A stretch of 18,527 nucleotides of DNA from CAJXJP01 sp964022365 (GCA_964022365.1 CAXHZN010000015.1:1-18527), one strand, 5' to 3'. Positions 1 to 7,990 are shown, numbered from the stretch's first letter. The notes: a model not told the origin generated them from the sequence alone. Made by a program: numbers and translations.

Positions 1-2363
1 CGTATGAACAAGATTTACCGATAAATTATTGTCCATCTTGTAAAACGGGGTTAGCAAATGAAGAAGTGCTAAACGACTTTAGTTGTGATAGATGTGGAAC
101 AAAAGTTGAAAAGAAAAAACTCAGACAATGGGTTTTATGAATCACAAAATATGCAGATAGATTACTCAGTGATGTTGATAAACTTGATTGGCCAGAAGGA
201 ATCAAAGATATGCAAAGAAACTGGATTGGAAAATCTCAGGGATGTGAATTTGAATTAAAAAAAGATTGAGACGAATCAAAATCAATCAGAGTATATACTA
301 CCAGAGTAGATACTGTTTTTGGTATGACATATGCTGTATTAGCTCCAGATCACAAAGATGTAGATATATTTATCACTGATGAAAATAGAGCTGCTTGTGA
401 AAAATATATAAGTGATGCGAACTCTAAATCTGATCAAGATAGAACGGCTGACGACAAAGAAAAAACATGAGTTTTCACAGGTTCATATGTTATAAATCCT
501 TTTTCATGAGAAGAAGTTCCACTTTGGATAGGAGATTATGTACTTGGAAATTATTGAACTGGTGCAGTTATGGCTGTTCCTGCTCATGATGACAGAGATT
601 TTGCTTTTGCGAAAAAATATAATTTAGATATTCAAAAAGTTATTCTCTCTCAACAAGAAAATGAACGTTTCGATGAACTTGGAAATCAAATCGAACATTT
701 TGAAAAACAAGGAAAAGATATTACTGAATTAGAAGACGAAGTTCAAGCAATGGTAACTCCAGGTGAAAAACCAATGACCAGAGACGGAATTTTATTTTCA
801 GTAGCGACACAAGACACTTCACTCGTTGATTTAATAGATAAATCATCAAAAGAAGCGAGAAAAATTTTAGCACAATACGCTCAAGATAAATGATTTGGTT
901 CTACAAAAGTAAACTACAAACTCAGAGATTGGTTATTTTCAAGACAAAGATATTGGGGAGAACCAATTCCACTTATTCATTTATCAAATGAAGATGTTCA
1001 AAATCTTCCTGTAATCAATGATCTTTCAGAAATAACAAATCCAAATGATGCATATATTTTACAAAAACCAGAAAATGAATCAAAAGAGTGTGAATGAACT
1101 GATTGTGCATGTTCAGGAATGTTAATTGTTGATGGTAAATTTTTTAGTAAAATTTATGAAGGAATCTATGGAAAAATAGTCTGTGATTATAGACTTCCTT
1201 TAAGATTACCAGAAGTAGAAGATTTTGCTCCAGCTGGTGATGGGCAATCTCCTCTGGCAAATGTAGATGATTTTGTAAATGTACAATTGGCTGAAAATTT
1301 ATCAGGGAAAAGAGAAACAAATACTATGCCTCAATGGTGAGGTTCTTGTTGGTATTATCTCAGATATATGAACAATGAAAATAATGATATGCTTGTAGAC
1401 CCAGAAGTTGAAAAATACTGGGGACAAGTTGATTCATATGTCGGTGGTGCAGAACATGCAGTACTCCACCTCTTATATGCGAGATTTTGGCATAAATTCC
1501 TCTATGATATAAATGTGGTAAGTCACGATGAACCATTTTATAGACTCAGAAACCAAGGGCTTATTTTAGCTCATGCTTTCCAAAGAAAAAATGGAGGATT
1601 ATTAGCAAATGATTTAGTAGAAGAACGTGATGGAAAACATTTCGAAATAGAAACTGGTGAGGAAGTAAATAGAATTGTTTCTAAAATGTCTAAATCATTA
1701 AAAAATGTAGTAAATCCAGATGATATAGTAGAAGAATATGGTGCAGATTCTCTGAGATTATATGAAATGTATATGGCTGAATTTAAAGATGCAGCTCCAT
1801 GGGATTCTAAATGAATCGTATGAGTAAGAAGATTTTTAGATAAAGTTGAAAGATTATTTACTCCAGAAGCAAAAATTTCTACACAAGATGATAATTTTAC
1901 AGAAAAATTATTACATAAAACAATCAAAAAAGTAGAAGAAGATATAAATAATTATAAATTCAATACGGCTATTTCTGCAATGATGATTTTAGTAAACAAT
2001 GGTTTACCAAAAGATATCGATGCACAAAAAGAATTCAGAAGTGTATTATGTAGAATCTTACAACCATTTGCTCCTCATTTAGCTGAGGAAATGTGGGAAA
2101 GAATGCATAAAGAATCTCAGTCACTTTTCTTAGAGGCTTGGCCAGAATTCGAAGAAGCTAAAACAGTTGATGATCAAATCACTATTTGAGTACAAATTCT
2201 CGGGAAATTAAGATGAGATATTGAAATTTCAAAAGACGAAGACAAAGACAGTGTTCTTAAAAAAGCCAAAGAAAATGCAAACGTTGCAAAATGGTTAGAA
2301 TGAAAAACTCTTGTAAAAGAAATCTATGTCCCAGGAAAAATCGTGAATTTAGTAGTGAAATAA
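1..2363 (+). CDS. leuS: Leucyl-tRNA synthetase, 5'-truncated by the window edge, 13 in-frame TGA glycines
   Basis: This enzyme charges tRNA-Leu with leucine in the cytoplasm. The open frame enters at base 3, so the N-terminus with the HIGH motif lies outside, and it ends at a TAA at 2361. Visible from the left are a zinc-type CPSC/CDRC region, the stretch RQW..ITKYADRLL, MQRNWIGKS, the editing domain with TTRVDTVFG and a GTGAVMAVPAHDDRDF block, the SRQRYWGEPIP block, YVGGAEHAVLHLLYARFW, and KMSKS at 1683-1697 followed by the tRNA-binding helical domain. The end resembles the usual VPGK(I/L)VN terminus. Thirteen TGA codons interrupt the frame (138, 267, 468, 507, 555, 891, 1095, 1338, 1812, 1821, 2187, 2214, 2301). 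Most sit at positions that are glycine in the family, for example N-Y-[TGA]-TGAVMAVPAHD. The exception at 138 is discussed as a finding. A hairpin terminator follows directly. Confidence 0.97.
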
Positions 2364-2370
2364 AAAATAG

Positions 2371-2400
2371 AAAAAACCAAAGCGAAGCTTTGGTTTTTTT
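2371..2400. terminator. Bidirectional intrinsic terminator between leuS and the convergent gene
   Basis: The arms ACCAAAGC and GCTTTGGT enclose a GAA loop. An A-run lies on the left and a T-run on the right, so the hairpin has a U-tail on both strands. It sits 7 bases after the leuS stop and 21 bases from the end of the minus-strand gene, and can serve both. Confidence 0.9.
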
Positions 2401-2420
2401 AATTTAAGAAAAATCAGATT

Positions 2421-3059
2421 TTAAAGTTTTTTAGTTAAGACTACATTATAATTTGATGGATTTGAATAAAAACCATTAGAATTAAATCGCATTTTCCAAA
2501 TATGAACTTTCCCTTCATTACCATAATTTTCATCAATAACTATTACTCCTGTAGAATCAGATGAAAGAGTAACCACGGTATGACCATAACGTTTTTTTCC
2601 ATTTTTGTCATCATCAGCACCATAATCACCATTGCTATCAAATGTAGCTAGGACGGTGCCACGAAGTGGTAAATTACTTTTTGTTACTTTCGCACCCTTT
2701 CCCCATTTAGATGATTGTATCCAATTAAGATTTGATGCAAACTGTACAAAAGCTACACATTCAGTGGAATCATTACTCCACCATCTTTGTCTTATTGATA
2801 ATGAATTATCATCATTTATATCAATAAAATATCTATGATTTTCTGTAGAGTCTCTTAGAAAATCAAATTGCTTTACACTTAATCTATGGTATTTTACTCG
2901 TTGAACAGTTGTAGAATATACAGTTTCATTACTTAATACTATACTTCCATAAGCACGTAGATTATCAACTCCAATCATAAAACTGTCTGTTGCTCGAGCA
3001 ATTTCAGCATGAGACTGTAAACTAAAGAACATTAAAAAAAATAATATTATTTTTTTCAT
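2421..3059 (-). CDS. Secreted CHAP/NlpC-P60-like cysteine hydrolase candidate (resembles BPSL0067-type proteins)
   Basis: The protein has about 212 residues. It begins with a classic signal peptide: two lysines, a run rich in Leu/Phe/Ile, and SHA before a likely cleavage site near residue 19-20. The C-terminal half has an ordered Cys (ECVAFVQ), a GT-LATF segment, a His (YGHTVV) and an acidic/Asn region (IDENYG). This is the order expected of papain-like peptidoglycan or amide hydrolases and resembles the BPSL0067 family by memory. No search was possible. The ATG at 3059 is preferred over a TTG one codon upstream because GGAG lies 8 bases before it. All 13 or so glycines use GGN and none uses TGA. 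Arginine uses CGA/CGT as well as AGA, unlike the neighbours, so recent transfer from a standard-code donor is possible. A wall-directed or effector role is inference. Confidence 0.85.
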   Translation of the reverse strand: MKKIILFFLMFFSLQSHAEIARATDSFMIGVDNLRAYGSIVLSNETVYSTTVQRVKYHRLSVKQFDFLRDSTENHRYFIDINDDNSLSIRQRWWSNDSTECVAFVQFASNLNWIQSSKWGKGAKVTKSNLPLRGTVLATFDSNGDYGADDDKNGKKRYGHTVVTLSSDSTGVIVIDENYGNEGKVHIWKMRFNSNGFYSNPSNYNVVLTKKL

Positions 3060-3130
3060 CAATTTTTCTCCATTTTCTATGAAATTATGTTTTGTTATTT
3101 TCTTTATTCAGAATTAAATAAAGCGACAAT

Positions 3131-3158
3131 ATACTATTGATTAAATTTGATTAGTCAA
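3131..3158 (-). promoter_or_regulatory. Promoter for the secreted hydrolase-like gene
   Basis: On the minus strand, -35 TTGACT (3158-3153) and -10 TAGTAT (3136-3131) are separated by 16 bases. It lies on the same DNA as the plus-strand promoter 3137-3164, about 70 bases upstream of the ATG. Confidence 0.5.
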
Positions 3159-3164
3159 TATAAT
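3137..3164 (+). promoter_or_regulatory. Promoter for the secreted unknown protein at 3196
   Basis: -35 TTGATT (3137-3142), 16-base spacer, -10 TATAAT (3159-3164). Its -35 touches the minus-strand -10 and its -10 touches the minus-strand -35, so polymerase can probably occupy only one of the two at a time. Confidence 0.6.
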
Positions 3165-3195
3165 ATATGTAATATTATAAATTACTTAGCTATAA

Positions 3196-3996
3196 ATGAA
3201 AAAATATATATTAATAATTATTTTTATTACTTTTACTTCTTTATGTTTAATAAGTGAGGTATTTTGAGAAAATATTCATATATCACATATTCCAAACCTT
3301 TATTTTGAAAATAAAAATATAAATATTATTGAGGAATCAAGGACTTTATTTGTAAACGATCCAACTAAAATTAATTTAGAAAATGCAGATTTATTGACTA
3401 CAGTTAAAAAAAGACCAGAATTTATTGAAGCGCTGATTAAAAAATATTGAGAATCAAAAATAAAAAAATTATTAAAAAGAGATGATATAATTATACATGG
3501 GTATGGGAATAAATTTGAAGCTTTTTGATTAGATCAATCCTATAGTAAAAATATTTATTTTGATAAAAATATATCTGATAATAAAAAAATACTAACAAAT
3601 ATATCAGTAAAAAATAAAATTACTCTAGAAAATAATGGAAATAAATGAGAATATATTTTACAATTAAGACCGATTGATTTTTACAAAAAAGAACAAACAT
3701 GAGATAATTTTTTTAAAATAATCTTATACGATAATATTTTTGATTTTTTTAACTTAAAAATTCAATCAAACTGAGAAAATTATTCAGATTGAAAAATACA
3801 AAAAAAATATCATATTCAAAAATTACAAAGAATATCAAATTACGATACATGAGAAAAAGACTTTTCTTATACTTTTATTCCATACTATGAAACAAAAATA
3901 AAATTAGATAAATGAGAAAATATTATATTTATTGATTATAGTATTTTTATATCTAGTTTTATTTACGGTTGATATACAATAAATATAAAAAAATAA
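3196..3996 (+). CDS. Secreted protein of unknown function, visible only with TGA = Gly
   Basis: The frame of 266 codons runs from ATG 3196 to TAA 3994 and contains ten TGA codons, ten of its roughly fourteen glycines. Without recoding it is broken into pieces. Residues 1-24 form a signal peptide (Lys-Lys, then a hydrophobic Ile/Phe/Leu core, ending near EVFG). The mature part is Asn/Lys/Ile-rich and alternates charged with beta-prone segments, with no Cys pairs or catalytic motif I can name. I do not recognise the family. It is divergent from the secreted hydrolase-like gene with a shared promoter region, so a related surface role is possible but unproven. No Shine-Dalgarno precedes the ATG, and no clear terminator follows before the next promoter. 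Confidence 0.85.
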
Positions 3997-4030
3997 AAAA
4001 GTGATTAGATTAGTATTAATAATTTTTTAT

Positions 4031-4058
4031 TTGACAAATTATAAAATATTTTATAATT
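4031..4058 (+). promoter_or_regulatory. Promoter with a 22-bp perfect palindrome over spacer and -10, candidate operator
   Basis: -35 TTGACA (4031-4036) and -10 TATAAT (4052-4057) have a 15-base spacer. Bases 4037-4058 are a perfect palindrome (half-site AATTATAAAAT) that starts right after the -35 and covers the -10. The gene downstream encodes a winged-helix-like protein, so autoregulation is a reasonable inference. Confidence 0.55.
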
Positions 4059-4100
4059 AATACATCTTAATTTCCAACAAAATATAAAAGGGGTCAGGAA

Positions 4101-4394
4101 ATGGATTTAAATAGGTTTTCGAAATTTCAACAAAGCATTGCAAATCAAGCAAAAGCTATTGCTGGAGAATTTACAAAAGATCAAAAAGCTCTTATGAGTT
4201 ATTTTGTTAATTCTGATAATGAGTTACTTTGTATGTGTGAAATATCAGGAATATTTCCTGAATATGAAGTATACAACAAAGTTCTAAATGATTTAGTAAG
4301 TTTTGGTTTATTGGTTGAAACTCAATCAAATAGACAAAGAGCATTTACTAAAGGAAAATATTTTTTATTTTTTGAAGAATATTTTAAAAAATAA
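4101..4394 (+). CDS. Small winged-helix-like protein, possible DNA-binding regulator
   Basis: The protein has 97 residues. The middle and end read like a small winged helix: helices around residues 28-36 and 44-66, a helix ending in LNDLVSFGLL, then a charged hairpin (ETQSNRQRAFT) followed by KGKYF, as in MarR/ArsR-type wings. The match is by pattern only, not to a named family. The start is supported by AAAGGGG at 4087-4093, seven bases before the ATG and one of the few convincing Shine-Dalgarno sequences here. Its few glycines are all GGN. A palindrome covers its promoter and a strong terminator follows, so it is a single-gene unit. The alternative is a non-DNA-binding adaptor with a similar fold. 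Confidence 0.85.
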   Translation: MDLNRFSKFQQSIANQAKAIAGEFTKDQKALMSYFVNSDNELLCMCEISGIFPEYEVYNKVLNDLVSFGLLVETQSNRQRAFTKGKYFLFFEEYFKK

Positions 4395-4401
4395 AACATA
4401 T

Positions 4402-4431
4402 AAAAAAACCGAAGCAACGCTTCGGTTTTTT
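4402..4431 (+). terminator. Intrinsic terminator of the 4101-4394 gene
   Basis: The arms AACCGAAGC and GCTTCGGTT enclose an AAC loop, with a T-run from 4426 and an A-run before the stem. It begins 7 bases after the stop codon. Confidence 0.9.
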
Positions 4432-4453
4432 ATTTGATTATAAAATTATTTAC

Positions 4454-4489
4454 AAAAAAAATACTAGAAATTAATTTCTAGTATTTTTT
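4454..4489. terminator. Intrinsic terminator downstream of typA, usable from both strands
   Basis: Fifteen-base arms (4456-4470 and 4475-4489) flank a TTAA centre, with the core ACTAGAAA/TTTCTAGT. On the minus strand it follows the typA stop by 12 bases and ends in a U-run, so it mainly serves typA. Confidence 0.85.
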
Positions 4490-4501
4490 CATTTTGAAAG
4501 A

Positions 4502-6304
4502 TTAGTCTTTTTTACCTCTTTTTCTTTCACCTTCTTTTAAGAATTTTTTTCTTAATCTAATAGTTTCTGGTGTAACTTCAACATATTCATCTTCTGAAAT
4601 ATAATCGATAGCTTCTTCAAGAGACATTAATTTAGGTGGAGTTAATTTTAATGCTTCATCTGTACCAGATGCTCTTACATTTGTAAGTTTTTTATTTTTA
4701 GTTGCATTAACAGTTAGATCTTGATCTTTGTTAGATTCACCAAGAATCATACCTTCATAGATTTCAGTAGCAGGTTCAACGAAGATTGTACCTCTATCTT
4801 GTAAGTTGAATAGAGAGTAAGCCATAGTTTTCCCATTTTCCATAGAAATCATAGAACCAACTGATCTTTTTTCGATAGAACCTTTATATTCTTCGAAACA
4901 ATCAAATGAACTTGAAAGTAAACCTTCACCTTTAGTCATAGTTGTAAATTCTGATTTGAAACCTAGGAGACCTCTTGTAGGAACTCTAAATTCTAGACTT
5001 ACGATACCATTATCATCAATCATATCTGACATAATACCTTTTCTTTTCCCAAGTTCAGCAATTACTGCACCTTCGAAACCAGATGGAACTGAAACTGAAA
5101 CATTTTCAATAGGTTCCATTTTTTTACCATTTTCTTCTCTCATGATTACAACTGGAGCACCAACTTGTAATTCAAAACCTTCTCTTCTCATTGTTTCAAT
5201 AAGAACAGATAGATGAAGTTCACCTCTCCCAGCTACTTCATAGTTTTCACCTGAATCAAAATCAACTTTTAACCCAACATTTGTTTCTAATTCTTTTTCT
5301 AATCTATCTCTGATTTGTCTAGAAGTAATAAATTTCCCTTCTCTACCACAAAATGGAGAGTTATTTACAAGAAATTCCATTTTTAGAGTAGGTTCATCAA
5401 TCGTAATTGGTGGCATTTGTTCTACTGAATCATTTGCAGCAACTGTTTCACCTACGAATATATCAGCAATCCCAGCAAGAGTGATAATATCACCTGCAAA
5501 AGCTTCATTTGCTTCAACTTTTTCAAGTCCTTCATTTGTAAGGATTTTAGTGATTTTACCTTTTCTTTGAGCTCCTTCATTTGAAGTAACAACTACTTCT
5601 TGACCAACTTTAATTGAACCGTCATAGATTCTCCCAATACCAAGTCTTCCTAAAAAATTATCATAACCAAGGTTAGCAATTTGCATTTTTAATGGTGCAG
5701 TAGCATCATTTTCTTTTGCAGCAACTTTTTCCATTACGAAATCTAGAAGAGGAGTGATGTTATCTTGAGCTGGATTAGCATCCGTCCAAGCTTTCCCATC
5801 TCTAGCAATTGCATAAACTGGTTCATTTAAATGTTCTAATTGTTCATCAGTTGCACCTAATTGTACAAATAAGTCAAATAGTTGATCAACAACCCATTCA
5901 CTTCTAGCAGATGGTTTATCCATTTTGTTGATAACAACGATTGGATGTAATCCTAACTCTAATGATTTTTTCAGTACAAATTTAGTTTGAGGCATAGGTC
6001 CTTCATAAGCATCTACCACTAAACAAACTGAATCAACTGTTCTAAGTACTCTTTCTACTTCAGAACCAAAATCGGCATGACCTGGAGTATCAACAATATT
6101 AATTTTGTTTCCTTTATATGTAATACCAGTATTTTTTGAATAAATAGTGATACCTCTTTCTTGTTCTTGAGCGTTTGAATCCATAGCTCTTTCTTGAATC
6201 CCAACTCTTGCATCGAAGTTATCGTCAGCTTTTAATAGTTCATCAACTAAAGTAGTTTTCCCGTGATCAACATGGGCAATAATGGCAATATTTCTAAATG
6301 ACAT
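4502..6304 (-). CDS. typA: Ribosome-associated translational GTPase TypA/BipA
   Basis: TypA is a 50S-binding GTPase related to EF-G that assists ribosome assembly and growth under stress. The 600 residues match the usual length. Visible are G1 AHVDHGKTT (10-18), G2 RGITI (50-54), G3 DTPGH (72-76), G4 NKMD (126-129), the beta-barrel domain II with NLGYDNFLGRLGIGR, EF-G-like domains including GRGELHLSVLIETMRREG, and the TypA-type C-terminus with NLQDRG and LTPPKLMSLEEAIDYI. About 50 glycines are present and every one uses GGN. No in-frame TGA occurs, in sharp contrast to obg, leuS and gyrB. No Shine-Dalgarno precedes the ATG. It is transcribed alone, with its own promoter and terminator. Confidence 0.98.
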   Translation of the reverse strand: MSFRNIAIIAHVDHGKTTLVDELLKADDNFDARVGIQERAMDSNAQEQERGITIYSKNTGITYKGNKINIVDTPGHADFGSEVERVLRTVDSVCLVVDAYEGPMPQTKFVLKKSLELGLHPIVVINKMDKPSARSEWVVDQLFDLFVQLGATDEQLEHLNEPVYAIARDGKAWTDANPAQDNITPLLDFVMEKVAAKENDATAPLKMQIANLGYDNFLGRLGIGRIYDGSIKVGQEVVVTSNEGAQRKGKITKILTNEGLEKVEANEAFAGDIITLAGIADIFVGETVAANDSVEQMPPITIDEPTLKMEFLVNNSPFCGREGKFITSRQIRDRLEKELETNVGLKVDFDSGENYEVAGRGELHLSVLIETMRREGFELQVGAPVVIMREENGKKMEPIENVSVSVPSGFEGAVIAELGKRKGIMSDMIDDNGIVSLEFRVPTRGLLGFKSEFTTMTKGEGLLSSSFDCFEEYKGSIEKRSVGSMISMENGKTMAYSLFNLQDRGTIFVEPATEIYEGMILGESNKDQDLTVNATKNKKLTNVRASGTDEALKLTPPKLMSLEEAIDYISEDEYVEVTPETIRLRKKFLKEGERKRGKKD

Positions 6305-6367
6305 AAAAAATTACTTAAAATATATACTTAAAATTCAAGGTGCTAACCAGGATTTTAAAACACAAGG

Positions 6368-6395
6368 AGTATAGGCATAAATGGGAAAAAGTAAA
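6368..6395 (-). promoter_or_regulatory. Likely typA promoter
   Basis: On the minus strand, TTTACT (6395-6390), a 16-base spacer and TATACT (6373-6368) lie about 64 bases before the typA ATG. The -35 is imperfect. The leader between contains no obvious structure. Confidence 0.45.
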
Positions 6396-6412
6396 GTTTT
6401 ATTTTCCTTGAT

Positions 6413-6440
6413 TTGAAATATATGAAAAATCTTTTATAAT
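6413..6440 (+). promoter_or_regulatory. Promoter for the small gene at 6469
   Basis: TTGAAA (6413-6418), 16-base spacer, TATAAT (6435-6440), 28 bases before the ATG. It is divergent from the typA promoter. Confidence 0.6.
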
Positions 6441-6468
6441 AATAATTATTACTCTTAAGTTTGATAGT

Positions 6469-6762
6469 ATGCAAGGAGAATTTAATAAAAAAAATTATCA
6501 AGAATGAAGAAATAATTTAATAAAAATTTCTGATTTTAAAATTAAATATCCAAATCTATTTACTTTAGTAAGTATTGAAAGTTGAGTGATAAAATACACA
6601 GATTCAGATAATCAATTGCATTTAGTTGGAATTATTTTTCAAAATAATGTTTCATTATTTATGGATCAGGATAGAGAAACATTACAAAAATTCGATGATA
6701 ATGCATATGTAGAATTATATAATACAAAAAATATTGTAAATATGATTATTTGAAGAAAATAA
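6469..6762 (+). CDS. Small protein of unknown function, needs TGA = Gly
   Basis: The frame of 97 codons from ATG 6469 to TAA 6760 contains three TGA codons (6505, 6583, 6751) and would be unreadable otherwise. The product is a small soluble protein, mixed alpha/beta in appearance, with a beta-rich centre (FTLVSIESGVIKYTD, LHLVGIIFQNNVSLFM) and no membrane segment, signal peptide or metal motif. I do not recognise it. A good promoter lies just upstream and a strong bidirectional terminator follows 6 bases after the stop, so it appears to be a single-gene transcript. There is no upstream Shine-Dalgarno. An AAGGAG occurs inside the frame, but no suitable start follows it. Confidence 0.7.
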
Positions 6763-6767
6763 TAAAA

Positions 6768-6806
6768 CAAAAAAAGACAGAAAAATTAATTTTTCTGTCT
6801 TTTTTT
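6768..6806. terminator. Bidirectional terminator between the 6469 gene and rpsR
   Basis: Fifteen-base arms (6771-6785 and 6790-6804) surround a TTAA centre with core GACAGAAAAA/TTTTTCTGTC, flanked by A- and T-runs on both sides. It ends the plus-strand small gene and the minus-strand ribosomal operon. Confidence 0.9.
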
Positions 6807-6818
6807 GTTTTCAAAGAA

Positions 6819-7040
6819 TTACCCTTCGAAGTTTGGATCGAATTTTTTAACGAAAGGAATTAAAGCCATAACTCTCGCTTTTTTAATTGCAGTCGCTAAT
6901 TTTTTTTGATTTTTTAAACATACACCTGAGTAATATCTAGGAACGATTTTACCAAATTTAGTTGTGTATTTTTTTAATAGTTCAACATTTTTATAATCAA
7001 TGTTTTGCCCTTCTAATGGACAAGCTGTTTTTTTAGACAT
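6819..7040 (-). CDS. rpsR: Small-subunit ribosomal protein bS18
   Basis: The 73-residue protein matches S18 across its length: IDYKNVELLKKY, the conserved GKIVPR, then SGVCLKNQKKLATAIKKARVMALIPF. S18 forms a heterodimer with S6 on the platform of the 30S subunit. It is the last gene of the rpsF-ssb-rpsR operon, 91 bases after ssb, with the terminator 12 bases beyond its stop. Its glycines all use GGN and no TGA occurs. The start ATG has no Shine-Dalgarno but fits the known N-terminus. Confidence 0.97.
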   Translation of the reverse strand: MSKKTACPLEGQNIDYKNVELLKKYTTKFGKIVPRYYSGVCLKNQKKLATAIKKARVMALIPFVKKFDPNFEG

Positions 7041-7131
7041 TTTATAATAGGTTTATATATAAATAAATTTTGGATATGTAACCAAGATTTTTTCTTGATA
7101 ATTTATTTCCATTTTTTACAAAATGGATTTC

Positions 7132-7524
7132 TTAAAACTTATCGTCATCTAAATCATCAAATTCTTCAGAACCTTCTAATTCATCAAAGTCAGATTTTTT
7201 GTTTAAGAAAATTAAGTGAGAAACAACTACTTCTGTTTTGTAGATTTTTGTCCCGTCATCTTTTTCGATAACTCTTGTTCTGAGTCTACCTTCGGCATAT
7301 ACGAGTTTTCCTTTTAATAAATATTTTTCAACTCTTTCTGCAAGATTTCCCCAAGCTACACAGTTATGAAACTCAGATTCAGATTTACTTTCTCATTCAG
7401 CTGATTTGTAGTATCTGTTTGTTGCAATTGTAAAAAGTGCAATTTTTTTCCCAGATTCAGTAGTTTTAATAGCAGGGTCTCTAGTTATGTTACCAATTAA
7501 TGTAACTTTATTAACTGTTCTCAT
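7132..7524 (-). CDS. ssb: Single-stranded DNA-binding protein, one in-frame TGA
   Basis: The 130-residue frame is hidden in a standard-code reading because codon 44 is TGA (7395-7393). Read as glycine, it yields a single OB fold: VNKVTLIGNITRDP at the N-terminus, IALFTIATNRYY, then EFHNCVAWGNLAERVEKYLLKG and VYAEGRLRTR. The C-terminus is short and very acidic (DDLDDDKF), the usual partner-binding tip with a terminal aromatic, although Pro is absent. SSB coats single-stranded DNA in replication and repair. Its place between rpsF and rpsR is the standard bacterial order, which supports the call and the recoding. The linker is short compared with E. coli SSB. Confidence 0.97.
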
Positions 7525-7566
7525 AGAATTTCGTTAATGTATAAATATTTCTTAATAGTTTTTCGA

Positions 7567-7854
7567 TTATGCTTCTTTTCTAGTAAACATGTATCTAACA
7601 ATAGATCTATTTAGGTTGATTTCTTTTGAAATATTTTTAATGATTTTTCCATCTAAGTCTAAATCAAAAAGAATGTAGAAACCTCTATCAGATTTATTAA
7701 TTTTATATGCTAATTTTTTATCTCCCCAAACGTCTTCTTTTACAACGTTTACAGAAAATTTTTCAAATGATGCTTTTAATTCACTAATTGATTCATTTCT
7801 TTGTTCTTCTGTTAAAGTAGAATCAATAATGATCATAAATTCATAGTTTGCCAT
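7567..7854 (-). CDS. rpsF: Small-subunit ribosomal protein bS6
   Basis: The 95-residue protein starts MANYEFMIIID and contains the S6 features WGDKKLAYKINKSDRGFYILFD and a C-terminal NRSIVRYMF. It binds S18 and 16S rRNA in the 30S platform. An upstream in-frame extension of 11 codons exists, but the ATG at 7854 is preferred because the known N-terminus starts here and TAGG lies six bases before it. It is first in the operon, 42 bases before ssb. No TGA codon is used. The leader has a hairpin that may allow feedback by S6:S18. Confidence 0.97.
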   Translation of the reverse strand: MANYEFMIIIDSTLTEEQRNESISELKASFEKFSVNVVKEDVWGDKKLAYKINKSDRGFYILFDLDLDGKIIKNISKEINLNRSIVRYMFTRKEA

Positions 7855-7875
7855 GTTATACCTATGGGTTAAAAT

Positions 7876-7896
7876 CCAGGAATGCAACCATTCTGG
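7876..7896 (-). promoter_or_regulatory. Hairpin in the rpsF leader, possible S6:S18 autoregulatory site
   Basis: On the minus strand, CCAGAATG pairs with CATT-CTGG through a GTTG loop and a single bulged C, 22 bases before the rpsF ATG. Many bacteria bind S6:S18 to a bulged leader stem at this location. I cannot confirm the conserved loop bases of that motif, so the function is inferred from place and shape. Confidence 0.35.
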
Positions 7897-7944
7897 AAGG
7901 AATAAATTTAAAAAACTCCTGACACAAAGTCACGAATTGCCAGT

Positions 7945-7972
7945 ATTTTATATAATATTTAAAGTATGTCAA
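7945..7972 (-). promoter_or_regulatory. Promoter of the rpsF-ssb-rpsR operon
   Basis: On the minus strand, TTGACA (7972-7967), a 16-base spacer and TAAAAT (7950-7945). It lies about 90 bases before the rpsF ATG and leaves a leader that includes the hairpin 7876-7896. Confidence 0.6.
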
Positions 7973-7990
7973 AAAAAAAGCAAAAAAGAT

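Noticed and set aside
1571..1927. Minus-strand ORF opposite leuS
   Set aside because: It lies antisense inside a strongly conserved leuS region, has low-complexity Ser/Asn content and no start signals.
4956..5216. Plus-strand ORF opposite typA
   Set aside because: It is an antisense shadow of the conserved typA reading frame with Ser/Pro-rich content and no promoter.
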